Shown here: in pieces, positions 1-14,045 of the stretch
How the letters are laid out: each line of letters starts with the position of its first letter
Numbering within the stretch: the first letter of the stretch is position 1
Assembly (NCBI RefSeq): GCF_048771995.1
Contig: NC_133024.1
Location: forward strand, 3,167,001 to 3,231,000
DNA from: Taeniopygia guttata
Taxonomy: Eukaryota; Chordata; Aves; Passeriformes; Estrildidae
DNA: 64,000 nt
Direction of reading: 5' to 3'
Position numbers and translations under genes: made by a program
Notes under the pieces: model-generated
Told to the model about the DNA's origin: nothing
Databases searched by the model: none
Seen by the model: only the letters and a program-made list of their open reading frames with translations

Positions 1-304
1 CTTCTCTGCCTTCTATTAGAAGACATCAGTGCCAGGCTGCTGAAGGCTCATGCATGCAGCCAAGCCTCTCTTCTTTTTCCTATTATATATTTTCCTATTA
101 TAATTTTCCTATTCCTAATATTTTCCTATTAAGGCTGTCAGGTCTCTCATCTGAGATGAAGACAGCTTGCCCAATGTCTCCCATCACCTGCTTCACTGTC
201 ATCTGAGCTTTCCTTTGGGAATCAGTGCAGGAGAGACACTCCAGCTCTGCTCTGCAGCTAGGGAAGCAAGTCATGTCAGGAAGGACAATGCTCCAAATGC
301 AGCC
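1..304. other. Gene-free left edge
   Basis: No exon or recognisable gene is seen. It contains a short AT-rich tandem repeat (listed separately) and ends at the 6-bp target duplication of the ERVK-type LTR that follows. Confidence 0.5.
75..130. repeat. Short TTTTCCTATT tandem repeat
   Basis: Four copies of the decamer TTTTCCTATT start at about 75, 90, 104 and 121, separated by short AT spacers. This is a small degenerate minisatellite with no sign of function. Confidence 0.7.
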
Positions 305-921
305 TGTTGGAATCTGTGGGTATTGGTGATTCCCAGATTGTAGAAAGTCTCTGTCTGTCAGCCCCGCTGCCAAAGCAGAAGCCATAATTGGTCTGTGCTG
401 TTTCAAGGTTGTTTATTCTGTTTATCTCTAACATGTTCTGCTGCCCTGCCACAGCTCTGTCCTGCAGGGCAGCGTGTGGGGCTCTGCCCTCAGTGGGATG
501 GTACAAACATTAAATACCACAAACTACCTGTGCTGGATTTACAATAACGTGCCAATATCTGTCACCTACGTTGGACAGTGTGTCCCCAGCCTGAACCAAC
601 AGAAAAATGCCAACACCACAGTGAAACATGGAGGGCATGAAGAAGGAGAAAAAGGACAAGACACACCCAATTTCCTCCATCTTGTCCCCTTTGAACCCCT
701 AATCTAGAAACCTAAAATTTTACTTTTGCACCCATGTCACACTTAATTATTACTCTTATCAAACACTCAAAGCTTGTAATTCATCCTGTAAGATTGAAAA
801 CTCTTTTCCATGGACAGAGATCACAGACAGTGTCTCTGGGGCTCTGTCCAGGGGGGTTCCTGACCCCTGCCAGGGTCCCAGACCTGCCAGGGCAGCCAGA
901 GGGAAGCCCTGGATTCCCACA
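305..921 (-). mobile_element. Solo LTR, ERVK-type (class II), passerine family
   Basis: Read on the minus strand, the element begins TGTGGGAATCC and ends GATTCCAACA, giving TG...CA ends with short inverted terminal repeats. It is flanked by a perfect 6-bp direct repeat GCAGCC (299-304 and 922-927), the duplication length typical of ERVK/betaretrovirus-like elements. An AATAAA signal lies on the minus strand near 415. No internal viral region adjoins it, so it is a solo LTR left by LTR-LTR recombination. A close relative of the same family lies at 48389-48997. Reading frames inside it are incidental. Confidence 0.88.
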
Positions 922-927
922 GCAGCC

Positions 928-3456
928 TTCCCACACAAAGTGCCAGCTGCTCAGCCCAGGGAGAGTCCCTCACCCACCACAGGACCAGGATGCTCCAAGC
1001 AGCAGTGTCACAGCAGAAAAGCAGAGACATCAAAGGATGGTGGTACTCTAAGTACTGCCAGCCACACATTAGTGATATGCCTGATAACAGTGCTCTGCTC
1101 CCTCATTTGCCTCTCCAAAGCTGGAATGTGACCATCTAAATCATCTATATGACATCTTTAAAAACCCTGGCATCAAAGTGAGAAGTTCAGGTAGTATTTC
1201 ATAGTTGTTTTGTCAGGCTCTCTAAAGTCACAGGGAAATATTACTGAGTTGAGTAAGTCATGTTATAGACCTTAAGCCTGTTAGACAGGGTAGGAACTGC
1301 CTCACCCCAGGAATTGTAGAAGTACCAGCACAATGCCCTTCCTGAAAACCTGCACACATTTATCTATAAATGCATTAAATCTTCAGATTTCTCTAGTGCT
1401 AAACTAGGTATTAATTAATGCTCTCAGCAAATCATTGGAGACCTGAACTTGCAAATACAGTGATGCTCAGAGGAAATGCAGAGCCAAGACTCTGCATATA
1501 TACCATAGATCAGTTTGCAAAGAGAAAAAAGTTACTCCAGTGTGTGAAGGAAACTGTAATTACCTGCACTCAGCAGAAGCCAACCTGCATTCCTCACTGG
1601 GTATTACCCATCCATCATGGCTTTAAACATCACAGAGCTGCTGCTGGGTAGGGTGTGCATTCTAATTCAAGGCTGGGTGTATGATCATGCTCTGTATGGT
1701 GCACAGTATTTATTGGTTTCACTTTATGAAGAGTTTTGATACGTTTCAAAGACAGACAGTCCTGTAATAATACCAGGTTTTAAAAAGCACCTCAGTACAG
1801 ATTCTTTTTTGTACGGCTTGTCTCTGGATTTCATTGCCTAAAATAAGCAGGCACATTAAAATACAGAGCTCCATTATAAGATATCAGGGAAGATAATTAG
1901 CTTCAAGTCACAGCATTAGCGTATGAATCATGCACCCAATTATACATTTAAGTATAAAGTGACAGAGAAAACTTAGTGAGGCCTCAGAGCTTTTTCCTCC
2001 CAATTTAACAAGAGAAGCTATCAACAGTTTCTTTAAAAGAACTTAGCCTCCAGTTAGGGAGAAAGAAACTCTGGGTTTTGATGTCAAAACTGCTTGTTTG
2101 TTTGCAGCGTTACCAGTGCAAACTTTTGATGCATACTGGAAGGAAAACCAGTCATGTACATATGGAGAAGATTCCAGCAAAGCACATCAGAACCTGTCAT
2201 CTCTGTGTGATCCAATGACCCTCTGTGAACTGTCTGTCATATGATGTAAAGTCATGATGTGCATGGTTTCAAACACAGAATAAAAGCATTCAGTAGGAGA
2301 AAGCCACAAACCAGAATAGTCAGCCTTTACCACCTTTTTTTTCTCCCCAAGTAGCTGAAAAATCCAGCCTGAGACTCTTCAGCTAAAATGGATAACTGTT
2401 TTCAAAACTGACAGAAAATAATTTACACTCTTCTCTCAATTTTAGCATGGTAATCTAACTCCTAAAAAATGTTGCACTTCAAGTAAAGGGCAGAGCAATG
2501 TTTGAAACCGATGCTTTATCCCTGATGCTTGAGTCACAGCAAAAATGAACAGTTTTAAGCATGCATTTATTTATGTACTGAGAATAAAATAAAGCTCAGT
2601 GCACAGAGATCAAATACTAAAATGAACACTATTTTCTTGCTTGTTTCACTTCACTTTCAAGCTTCAGGCATGCTGGCACATTTCTCGTTCTCTCACTGAG
2701 GTGTGGGTACAGCATTTAATCCACCTCTTGTTTCCTCTCTGTCCCCCTGTACTACTTAAAACCTCTTTATTAGGGAGGTGTAGGAAAGGTTGGAAAATGG
2801 CTTGATCTACCTGCCTCCTCTGCTTGAGGGGATTGCTTGAGGGTTAGCGGTGATGGAGAAGGACGTGCATCTTATTTTGTGCACCAGTTACCTCAGCATC
2901 TGAGCAGAAATCTCTAAATAGCAACCAAATCACACAATTGGCTATCACCTTTAAATAATAAGTAAGCTTTTTCTTTAGATTATAAGAAGAGAAAATCCAC
3001 TCATGCAAATATTTCTTCATCCCTGGATAGTGCTGCAAATAAAGCACTGACTAAGCAACCCAGCAAGAATTTGTTGGCATCAATAACAGCACACAGAGCA
3101 ACTCTTCCCTAGTCATCAACTATGGAAGTGGGAGCTGCATAAACACAATAAAGAAGACAGAAAATACTCCTGAGGAGCACATTTCATAAAAGAGAAAAAC
3201 ACCTTTCTTAACCAAACTCAAAATAAGAGTTATAAAGGACAGAACATGAATAAAAAGAACTTTAGTAGCCTAGATTATAAACAAAACAAAAACTGAAGTC
3301 ACAGGATTATTTTGCTAGTTCAAGGCTCTGTAGGCACAACAGAACTCGTTTAGAGCCTATCAGTGTTTTGGCAATGCCAAACTTTTGAAAGTTTATGGTC
3401 TTGTTAACCAGGAAATTTAGTGAAATGAGCCATGACATTTCTCTTGGTAAATTTGT
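928..3456. other. Intergenic, nothing recognised
   Basis: AT-rich single-copy-looking DNA. I see no exon with paired splice sites, no RNA gene and no clear repeat. Short open frames here look like chance. Confidence 0.4.
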
Positions 3457-3520
3457 CATAGAATCATGGAATGGTTTGGTTTGGGAGGAAAATTAAAGAT
3501 TATCTAGTTCCAGACCAAAG
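3457..3520 (-). mobile_element. CR1 LINE 3' end fragment
   Basis: The plus strand reads CATAGAATCATGGAATGGTTTGG, followed by a diverged form of the usual CR1 terminus (AAAGATTATCTAGTTCCA). This is the reverse complement of the avian CR1 3' end, so the element points left. Only about 65 bp is recognisable, making it an old, heavily truncated copy. Confidence 0.75.
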
Positions 3521-4798
3521 TCCTCCCTTTGCAGCTGCAGCATTTGTGCATGACAGAGTAAGGTCACCCACAAAGGTATTGCATTTTTCATTTCTCACAC
3601 AGGATAGAAGTTCTGCCTGTGCCCTGCCTCTTCACACTGACACTTCAGTCCAAGACTGTCATGCTCAAAGAAAACTCCTGGAAAAACCCGCTTTGGCCTC
3701 TGAGAAATGCCAAAATGTACATGCCAATGTAGGACAGTCACTTCAGAGGCTTTCACCATTTTGTGGGACAAGACAACCATTTTCCCCGCACCTGTGCTCT
3801 TATTTTCTGTAAATGCTAACAAGCATCTGACAGTTTAAACTACAAGAGAAGCAGCACACGCTTTGCTGTGCCCAAATGTGCTGCTCAGCAGGAAGTAGTA
3901 AGAAAACAATGTCTTAACAGCCGTGAATGTGGCAAGATGAGCACTTTGATCTGCTTACCAGAAAGTTCTTTAAATAGAGATGCAACCACAACGCTGTTAA
4001 GCTCAAGGTTCAGTAGTTAGGTGATTCACTTCAAATTCATTACTCCAATGCATCACTGATCACTTTTGAAGGCTTAGCTTAGCTTCACAGTTTTTATTCC
4101 AAATCTTTCTCTTAACCTACACACACTTTGATTAGATCTAAGTAGTTATTAAGCTGCACTGCAGAGATACCTTGGCTTACTGGTAAATACTTGCAATCAC
4201 AGATGAGGTAGGCTCATACATTTTTTCATTTCCTTGTCACTGTTTCTGACTTGTCAGATATGTGCATGACCTACACTTTACTTCCACTTCAGTGGTTCTC
4301 CTACTACCCCTGGCAATTGTGTCAAGAGGGAAATAGTGTCCCTCTGGATAAAATTCAGGAAGGACTTCAGAGGAGATTTCAGAGAAATGCAGTTCAAATG
4401 CTTTCACCTGCAATGTCACCGCAAACTGAGGTGGGAGCATTCACATGTACACCAGTCTGAATTCTAACAAGAGCCCTCAACAAGACAGCCTAGACTAGAT
4501 CTCCATCAGATTTTAAAGAGCTCAGAGTTTTTCTTGTGCCCAGAAGGACAACATGAACCATGCTGTGATATTACAGGCTCCAAAAAGTGGTGGAAGAGAT
4601 GGTGTTCAAATGCAGAGACAGATCCTGAGTTACAGGAATTCATTACCTGAATACCAGTCACTCACTAGAGCACAGGAATTGTTTTGCCCAAAGTAAAGGC
4701 TATTTTCTGTGGCAAGCACATTTCTCTCCCTCTCAGGATTTTTCATAGAAGTGCACAGAGAGAAATGAAAGAGAAAACAATTTCTATTTCTGCTCCTT
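3521..4798. other. Intergenic, nothing recognised
   Basis: No gene or repeat can be supported. A 113-codon open frame across 3471-3812 begins inside the CR1 fragment and has no family features. Confidence 0.4.
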
Positions 4799-5095
4799 GT
4801 TTTTCCCATGTGGAATGTGTTTGGAGAATTGTTTACCTGGAGTGAGTGCTTGGTTGGATTCTGGTGAGGATTGTTTGAGCCTGATGGCCAATCCAACCCA
4901 CCTGGGGCTGGGCTCTCAGAGAGGGTCACGAGTTGTGTTAGCTGGAGAAAGTAGTATGTAGTTTTAATAGCCTCCTTTTATATAGTATATTAATGTATTT
5001 TAGCATAGTTATAATAAAGAAATCATTCAGCCTTCTGAACTGAGTCAGACATCAGCATTTCTTCCCATTGGGTTTACCTGCATTTACAATAATTT
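4799..5095 (+). mobile_element. Solo LTR or LTR fragment, passerine endogenous retrovirus
   Basis: The stretch from TGTTTTTCCCATGTGGAATG, through a TATA-like TTTTATATAGTATAT near 4977 and an AATAAA at 5013-5018, to a terminus near TGCATTTACA has the U3-R-U5 layout of an LTR in plus orientation. It matches my memory of a common songbird LTR. I could not find a convincing target duplication, so the ends are approximate and the family is not assigned. No internal viral sequence follows. Confidence 0.55.
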
Positions 5096-8000
5096 TCATT
5101 CAGAATTGTGGCTGGGAACCCTTCACTTAGGGTAGAACAAGTTTAACCCATTGGAACACAGAGGACAAGGGTCTGACATTCTCTTAGCCATGATGAGAAG
5201 TCCACTCTGAAGGCTAAGCTGGTGGAGGACACACTGCAGAGCAGGAATCAGCTTCATCACCTCAGCAAAGAGGACACGTGAGGAGCAGTTTATCAGCTCA
5301 GGCCACAGCAAGGGACTTAGACTGTTCAGGGGGATTCTCCACGAGACTTCAGTTTGAGTTTTCTACACTGGGTCCAACAGAGCCACATGGACATGCTTGT
5401 GGTAGTCCCAGGGAACTTTGAAGAGAACAAGCTCAATATTTTAGAGTTGCTATTTTGCTCACAAATTCTTCCTGCACTTAGGTCAAAGTTGACAGAGTTG
5501 TAAGCTTGCTACCAAGCACAGAGGGGAGCCTGCTGGCTTCACGAGGATGTCTCACATGAGAAATAGATGCAGGGCCAGGCCTTGGGCTGCCCAGGGGAAA
5601 GTATTTACCCACACTCTTGTATAAGTGTGTCAAGAGGGAACTAAAAAAGAAGCTGAATGGATGATAGCACTTTAATAGGAAATTCATTCTTCTTGTGGCT
5701 ATTGAAAGAAAAATCCCTAGAGATTACACCTCTCTCAGGATACAGTGTCTATCTGAACAGAAAATAAAATCTAGTGAAGTCAATGGAAAAGCCACACTTT
5801 ATCTCTGCAGGCTTTGAATGAAGTGGCATCTGTTCTGTTTTCTCTCTGCTGAGTACACAGGGATTGCTCTGCTATCTCAAAATGTGCAGCACAGAAAACT
5901 CCACCTAAAGCTGCACAAGTATGCAGTATTAGATTACAATAGACATTTTTCCGTGCAGAGTTATCAAGATAAGAAATTTTCTCTTTATAGTCCTTGATAA
6001 TAAGGTTTTGTTGCATTCAGAATAAAACCACCCAGTGGTTTCCCCACAGGAAACCCATGATATTGCTTTTAATAGGAGCCACAATTTCAGGGTCAGTTAA
6101 TGAGACAGCATTCTGCTTAACACTGGTTTTAAGTAAAGTGGTGATTAAAGACAGGCTTGTCTACAATGCACAAAGGACCCTGATTAGTTTTTTAAGTTTT
6201 ATCATTAAGTGCAAAATTCACTGTGAGAGATAGAAGAACTCTCTGCAGCATTTGAAGCACACTTGAAAGGCCTCACTGTTTCTGGCAGCTATTTTAAACC
6301 AACCTCTCTCCTGCAGCACTGCTGCTCATTTGTGTTCACAGCACAAGGAGCGCCAGGTCTGCACCCGACATCGATGTAAAGATTCACATACTCAGCTTAA
6401 AACAACAGTTATATTTCTCCAATATGTTTGTGAGACTAGGACCAGAGCAGATTCCACTTCAGCATAAACCCAATTTAAAAAATTCTGCTGTAGTTACTTT
6501 GCCCAGAAAATTCTGAAATGTCATTATTAAAAATAGATTTCCATTTCAAACAGAAATATAGTTTACATCTTGCAGGAATACCTATTCTTTTCATGACTGC
6601 TACTACAAAGAGTGTCTCTTACATTCTTCACAAGGGGATTTCCACTACAACACTTAGCATAGAAAATGATATCATTTTTCAAAGAAAGGTTGTAATTTGA
6701 GTAGCAATAGATCAAGTAGGCATTTGAGGCCTGATGGTGCTGTCATGGTTATGCAACTTATTTCACTTTCAGGAAGTAAGAATAAACATGCATTCTTCAG
6801 TCTTAGAAAAGCACAACTTGCTGGCAACCTGCATGCATTACAAAATGTACTTATGTACTGTTTGTTTGACTCCATTTCAGCACAGACTCATCTGTGCACA
6901 TTGATATTTAATCGTGCTCCTTTTACCTTCTCCAAGAATTTCAGTAGCAAGAGCTATTCCCAGCCAAGGTAGATGTCCACTTGAGACAGACTCTTTTCTC
7001 AAGATGCCAGCACCATATTTACCAAAGATCCCATAAGTAATTAAGCAGGCAGAGACACGTTCCCAGAATATGCATCCAGGAATTTACAGCTTGGGGACTT
7101 AAAACAGAGGAGGAAATGCCTTTGTATGCAATAGATGGGGATGAAGTGGCATTGCCTTATGTCCTCTCTTTCTAAATATAGTAATGGTTTGTCCTTGTCC
7201 CTATTGTCCTGAATAACACCACTTTAAGCAGACTACTGGCTCTCTTAAGTTTTTTAATGTAGCACTGATACAAAGGAAAGGAAAAAAAGAACCATCATAT
7301 TCCCAATGGATTTTACTGGCTGCAGTGGATATTTCCTTGCTATCTAACAGAGCCTTCTGTCTCTTGCAGGTTGCCCAAAATAGCACACCAAGTTCACATT
7401 TATTCCAATAGACTTTGCTTTTGCAGCCATTCAAAGCTGATACAGTACAGCAATGATTTGCTCTTGGAGAGCAGATTTATTAACACACCAGCAGGACTAC
7501 AAACACAGAAATCCCCTGCTGCATTCTCAGTGTTCACCTTTCCATTATGCTCCTAATTATCTCCAAAGGAGTTTATTTCTTGTAAGCTTCTTGTTCATGC
7601 TGATAAGCATTTTATTCTGAATCCTCTGCAGATTTCAGATTTACTCCACATGCTCCTAGCTGAGAAACTGTCTTCATTTTCACAATGCACATCTCTTCTC
7701 CAGTTCCTCTCTCAGTTCAGCATCCTTCGATAAGTATTCCCAACATTTTGAGTATTTTCAGATTAATTCCTCCTGCTCTAGACACTTCATTATGATAAAG
7801 CTCTGAATAGTTGAGTTTATATCACCCTTGGACTTGAATGGGATTTATTATATTAATCAAAACTAATCTGTTCCTTCATGTTCAAATAAGATGCTAATCC
7901 AGTAAATTATTTCTTAAGCATTGATCCAAGGCTGTTAATACAAAAATAATAATCAAAAGTAATAGCATCCCAAGTAAACACAGATTTCAGAGGACATTTT

Positions 8001-9100
8001 CTCACATTAGAGAAAGAGCAGAGTTTTACATCGCTCCTTAGGCTACACTGAGGGCTATTTCAGTTTATGTATTCCAAAAAGACAAACATAGCCATGTGAG
8101 TCACATTCTTTTAATAAGAAGCTCCTCCTACTTCTACCTCATACTTTGTAGGAAATAAAACCGTTTGTTCTGAAGAAAAACCCAAAAACTAAGCTATACC
8201 TAACACATCAGAAGTTAACAGAAGGTTTCTTTGACAGTGCTCAGCCTGCAAGCTTCCTCTGGAAAGAAGCTACTCTGATTCTGAGAATAAAATGGCTTCT
8301 CTACCTGAACACAGACATGTTTCATTAAATTCTAAAGACAAATACACACAGTAAGCCACATACTGGTTTATCCTTTCTTTCCACAACTGTACTGGACTGT
8401 GGCCCCGGATTCATAAACTCTGAAGAGTGGAGGAATGACATTATGTTATTCTAACCTGACTTTCAGGAGCTGGCAGTGTTATAATTTCTTCATCCTGCCT
8501 CTGAATCCTGTTGTTGCTAAACTGTAGGCTCTGAGCAATGATTTTCTGCCTTGGTTTAAAAGCTTCAAGAGAGGAAGAGTCACATAGCACTCCTAGATAA
8601 AATAGTCCTGTAATTTAGTTTAAGAAGTATCTAAATACTTCTGTTGAATTAACATAACGTTAAACCCAAGAAGTCTTAGAGTGTAAATATGAATATTGCA
8701 AAAGTAAGTTTGTATCACATAAATTAATAGTCCTATACATGTTCTTCTGAGGCAAAACAGGTGGGTAATAAATACGAGGGTCCAATAAATACTTTAATTC
8801 TCTCTTGGAGGCAAAAACTGAAGGAGAATGTGCGTTTGCTTGTCAAAGCTGAACCACATTTCCTGTTTGTAAGAAAGGAGGTGAAAAAAAAAAGACTGGA
8901 GGGATTTGAGATCGACAGCAACTCTAAAGACGGGTTCATGCTGCCAGGTTCGAGACAAGAATATCCAACTTCTGCCAACATAACTTGATCTCCTGTTGGA
9001 TAAAGGGGAGGGGAGTAATCCTAGAAACAACAGAACCAGGTAAGCCTTATCTTTTAAACTTTTAAGCATAGGAGCAGTACCACGCCATGGTAGATCAGCA
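5096..9100. other. Intergenic, nothing recognised
   Basis: Gene-poor AT-rich DNA with only short chance open frames. I see no splice-flanked exon, RNA gene or identifiable element. Confidence 0.4.
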
Positions 9101-9109
9101 GTCTCCCAA

Positions 9110-9450
9110 GAAGGTGGCTCAGGGTGCTAAACCTTCATTAATTAAGGCATTAACTTTACGCTGAAAATACTGTGCCATGGGCCTTCTTATTTAACAATGT
9201 GCTGTTTCCCTTCTGAAGTATGAAGTTGATCTCTTACAAAGCAATTAGCTGTGCACTAATTAATTGCAGTTTAAGGAATCTTTTTCGGAGAATTAATCCT
9301 GTATTAAAAGCTCACACAGGTGGAAGCATTTTTAATGCTAATTTAACATTCATCAGTCTCTTAATGGGCTTCTTTTTCTAAGGGCCATTAGTACAAAATA
9401 TTATTTATATTGATGTTTAATTGGAAGGGGGGGAGGAAAGACGGTTTTAT
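9110..9450. promoter_or_regulatory. Candidate conserved noncoding element
   Basis: This AT-rich stretch is dense in homeodomain-type cores (ATTAATTAA near 9136, CTAATTAATTGCAG near 9257, several TTAAT and ATTA). It also has a CAGGTG E-box near 9318 and no coding frame. The composition resembles vertebrate conserved enhancers, but conservation cannot be seen from one sequence, so this is a guess from texture. Confidence 0.25.
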
Positions 9451-12400
9451 GTAATCTTTAACAAATTTGTAGACGAAAACAAGAGGAAAGAAAGGAAAGA
9501 AACCATTTTGTGCTCCAGATCGTCACCATAAGTCTGGTAGCAATTAATCTGCCTCTGTGGATAATAAATTGACACCACAGATGGCATGTCCAGCTAGATG
9601 GTACCTATATTCCTCACCTCATGTTCCTTTTCAGTACAAAAACCTGGTAGAAGTATGCTATCTCCCTGTTATCCCTTGTGAGGGATTCTCTAAACAAAAC
9701 ACATTAGAGCAAGGAGGAACAAAACATAACACTTCTGCTACCTATTCTTATGTTGTTAAAAGGACAAATATCCAACACTAATTGTTAAATCTGGCTCCAC
9801 TCCCCACAGGTAACTACAGAATTATGACCACTCCTTTGAGTTGCAATAAAATGAATAGCAGGCTTTTGATTTTCTGGTTGGCTTTCTTTTTTTTCCTTCT
9901 TTTCCCTCACAGTGCTCCAGTGACAATATAATGAACCCTGTTGAGAGAAAATCTAACAACAAATTACCAAAACTCTCTTTATTCCCATGTTTCTGTTGGT
10001 GGAGAAAGTTGTCAACAGACTTTTAAAGAGAAAAAGCACAATTAACTATATATTTATAAGTCCTTTGTTTGTCTGTAGTTTGTGGTGTGAATTTGGTCCA
10101 TTCAGTTTATAACACTGAAAAATATACTAAGAGGTAGTGAGTAACCCATCCCTGAAGTCAGAAAAGTGAAAACATTATCCAAATGCAGCAACTTACCTAA
10201 GATAGATATTCTACCTGGATGCTACTCCGAATTTAACCTGGTTTTCAACGATAAATGGAAGAACAGCAGCATAAGAATGTGTCATTAATACAAGAGAGAG
10301 TCTGATATTAGTTAATCAAAACACTGTCATCTTTATAATTCTTAATTAAATTCTTCTCCACTCATGCATCCCAAAGTCTTCTAACAATATAACAAGAATT
10401 GTTGTCCCTCTCTTGAAACCTTGGGTATGTAGTGACCTTTTTCCTTTCACAGAGGAGCACATTACTTTAAGAAGACATCAATATTATTTCTTGCAACAAA
10501 CTACTACCAGCCTTAAGTTTTCCTACCACAGACAGACTATCACAGAAAACCCTGATGGAATCTGAGCTTATACTTTTAGAATCATAGTGTCCTGTTCCCA
10601 AGCAGCCTAATTATTCCATATGACTTTTTTTCAAAAGATACAACACTTTTTTTTTAAGTGTTCAGTTTGATGGCTTGAATGAGAATGTCCCTGAATACAG
10701 TGTCATGGGTTCTTTGGACAAACTATATGTTATGTAAGAAAAGATTAAATAGATTTGCTCCATTTGAGGATAGATGACTTGAATGAGAATTAAAATTAGA
10801 GAACAGAATAAAAGACACCATTTTAAAATTGACTATAACTAGTCTAATAGACTTGCTGTTTATTTCTTACTCACTATCTACAGTCTCCTTATCTTGTTTT
10901 TGTCTTTAGCACAACCTGTTAACTGTGAGAGGTTGCATCAGCTATTGTACATTTAGGGAGAGCAGTGTAGTTATCTGTGGAGACAAATTGTTCTTCACAC
11001 AGTCAGCTTTCCTGCTAATGCTGCTGTTGTCAAAGTAGTTAAAATTGAAATAATTCAGTTATCAATGGAAGCAGCATATCAGAAACACCTATAAGAATTA
11101 GAAGACATGGGAAAGATCTGGGAGTTGCATATCTGTAAAGTTTGGATATAAAACCGGATTTTCTCATATTTTAAATCTGGGTAATCTGATTAGATTGAAC
11201 CTAAGGTTAGAATGGCATGGAGCTCTCAGAACAGCACCAGTACATCTCTGAGCAAGGTGGGCTAAGTAAAAACTGCTGTGGTTTCTCCCATATAAGCAGT
11301 GTTGTCTGACAAACAAATAGGTAGTATTGCAAAAACAAACAAACAAAAATATACTCAAGTCACACATATGTTTGTATACATTCTACCAAAACACAAGCAG
11401 ATGTTTAAGACAGTGTTGTGGAAAATAAATTTTAAAATAAACTAAGTAGTGTTCACCCAGGAAGAAATTTAAATGTTATTTCTTAATCTACTCACACCCA
11501 TGAAATTTCCTAAATCCTGCTTAAGAACTATAGATTGAGAGATTTAAAACATTGGTATGTTTTAGGAGAAATCCAAGTTTCATATCTTTTTTTGTTTCTA
11601 GAGTGTTTTTAAAGTTCTTGAGAAGTAGGATGGCTCAAATATCACAGAATTTAGACTTGAAAACTAAAAAGAAAAGAATTTTATCAAACTTTTACTATTT
11701 TCCAGAAAAAAAAATTTCAATTCAAATCAAAACCTGAAACAGGAAAATAATACTTGTCAACAAAAAGTGGGCCAGTTAAGGGCTGAAAATAGTCCAATTG
11801 AAACTAAGAGTTTTCCTTCTACTCTGGAAACACCAGGCAAAATTTGGATTCCTGAATCAGAGCAATAAATGACAACATCCTATATGGAGAAACAGGAACA
11901 ATGTTAGATTGCAACTGTACTTTAGGTACCTGCCCACTCCTTTTATTCTGATGAATCTCAGAGTTGTGTCCAACGTGGTTGATTCTGTGATTCTATCACA
12001 GTTATAGGTGCTTCCCTTCTTGTGGGCCGCAATACTGCTTTTGCTCCCTGTTTGGAGGAAAAGAAATATGAAATGAACATGAGAAGAATGGAAGTGAATC
12101 ACATTAGAAAAGATAAAAAGATGGGAAAAGAATGAGAGGATTCTGATTATTTAGGCTAAACAGTGAAACTTGAAATTTCTTGTCCTGGACAGACTTATAG
12201 TTTTGGACAGGTTGCATGGGATGCAATATTGAGTGACTAATTGCACAGTAACCAGGTTCCAAAGACTGGTGATTCTTGATGCACCCTGATAATATCTCCT
12301 CAGTGTAGATCTGCCATTCTTTTAATTCCTTCCCTGAAAAATTGGAATGCTGTATAGTTGCTCTATGTGGCTGTTATCTCTCCTCATAAATGTCTGTATC

Positions 12401-14045
12401 TAATCGCATAAAAGCGCCTTTCAACATGAAAAGGAGAATTGCAGTGATAAAGAACTCTCAAACACCTTTGGGAGAACTCAAGTGGTAGAAAGGAAGGGAA
12501 ACAGCATGTTTAGTTTAAAACATCACTGAAAATACTATGTGCAAAAAGAAGTTAGAAGTCCATCAGAAAATTACAGCTTAGTTGATTTGCTTTGTTCCTT
12601 TTAAAAGAGAGTTCTGTTCAGGAAAGAAACCTACATCCTGGAAGCCCAAATGATTTGTGATTTTTTACTACCAGGGCTTATCTTATCTTGTTTGGTCATT
12701 ATAAGAACACCTGGGGGTTGGAGTGCAACAAAACAAAAAGAGCTTTGACAACACCAGCACAGAGAAGGGCAAAACCTGTAAGAAGGTTTTGGGCTGGAGC
12801 CCAGGCAGTCAAGGAACCTTTAAAGCTCTGTCTTCTCATCAGGAGCAAATGCATTGCCACCCTCCCCTGGCCAGCAACATGGAAAAGTGCATTCCTGTAT
12901 TCCTTTAACTCACCTTTCCTTAGGAAACAAACAAAATGTGAGCTTCCTGAGGGAATCCAGGTATGTCCAAAAACAAAAAAATGCATTAAGGGTCAGTATC
13001 ATCCAATCCAGCCCCTTGACTGCTCTGCTCCAGCTGCACGTTTCTTTTTATGCACTATTAGAGCTCATTAGTTTTGGGCACCAGGTTTTATTTCAAACAC
13101 GTCAAATCTCAGAGAAGATGAAATATGCCTCTTGGGAAAGTTAGGAATAAAGCTGCAAGCTCCTTTCAGTCATTTATTTGGCTCAGTGTTTCTCCACAAA
13201 TAGGCTATTTTCTTCAGCATGGTTTGTGATGGAAGATTTGTATGAGCCAGGTTAATCAAAGCATTAATTAAATGACAAAAATAGATTTTGTGCAGATTTC
13301 CCATCTTTCTTATTGCAAGGAGTGGCAAGATTGGAGCAAAAGAAGACTTTGTTCAAATAAGTGAACTCACCTTTTCTCAAGTGATTTTCCAGGAGCTGTT
13401 TGAACTTTTCCTTGCAGGAATACTTGGGGCTTCACTGGTTCCCAGCTGATGCTTATCCTTTACCATCACTTTCTCTGGTTTCTCAGGCAAGACAATTAGA
13501 ACAAGTAACTGGTTTTAATGGCTGGAAAACAATGCAAGAAAACATAACCAAATTTTGACCTTTCTTGCAGGGATTGTTAAAACATTACAGTCTTTGCTAT
13601 TATTCAGAGAAACATCCAGCAAATTTGTTTTGACTAAATTCAGAACTACTTTCATGAACTCTAGAATTTAGCTAAAAACTTCCTTAATTTACTGCAAATA
13701 CTAACTTAAAGACAACTGCAAAAAATAATTTCAAAGCTATCCAGTAAAATCAAATTTTTCTTTATTAATTTCTGATTTTTACTGCATCTTACAGGCAAAC
13801 CAATAGCTTAATCTTTGGCTGAATTCCTATGAAACAGTATTTCTGCTAACAGTTTATTGAAGCTGTTTTCTTAATATTTAGCGTCTGGTTTTGATATTAA
13901 TTATTTAGCTTGTATAGCAATAGCTGTCAGAGAGTAAACAACAAAATAGCAGCCTCAATTACAGAAAGCAAAAACCAGCCAAGCATGAAGAATACAGTAA
14001 AATTGTTAGACAACACAAAGAGTAAGTTTTCTTTCAGTTACAGGA
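9451..14045. other. TRAT1 upstream region, no gene seen
   Basis: No coding exon is recognised. A 5' untranslated exon and the promoter of TRAT1 probably lie in the last part: the first coding exon is preceded by a pyrimidine tract and CAG (TTTTCTTTCAG ending at 14037) that could be a splice acceptor. I cannot place the transcription start. A 127-codon frame at 12688-13071 has no family features. Confidence 0.35.

Noticed and set aside
276-1131. Open frames such as 474-707 (+), and its twin at 48553-48786
   Set aside because: They lie in or run out of ERVK-type solo LTRs; their similarity reflects the repeat, not a gene family.
14020-14037. Apparent donor GTAAGT just before the TTTCTTTCAG acceptor upstream of the TRAT1 start
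   Set aside because: The implied intron would be about 20 nt, far below the vertebrate minimum.
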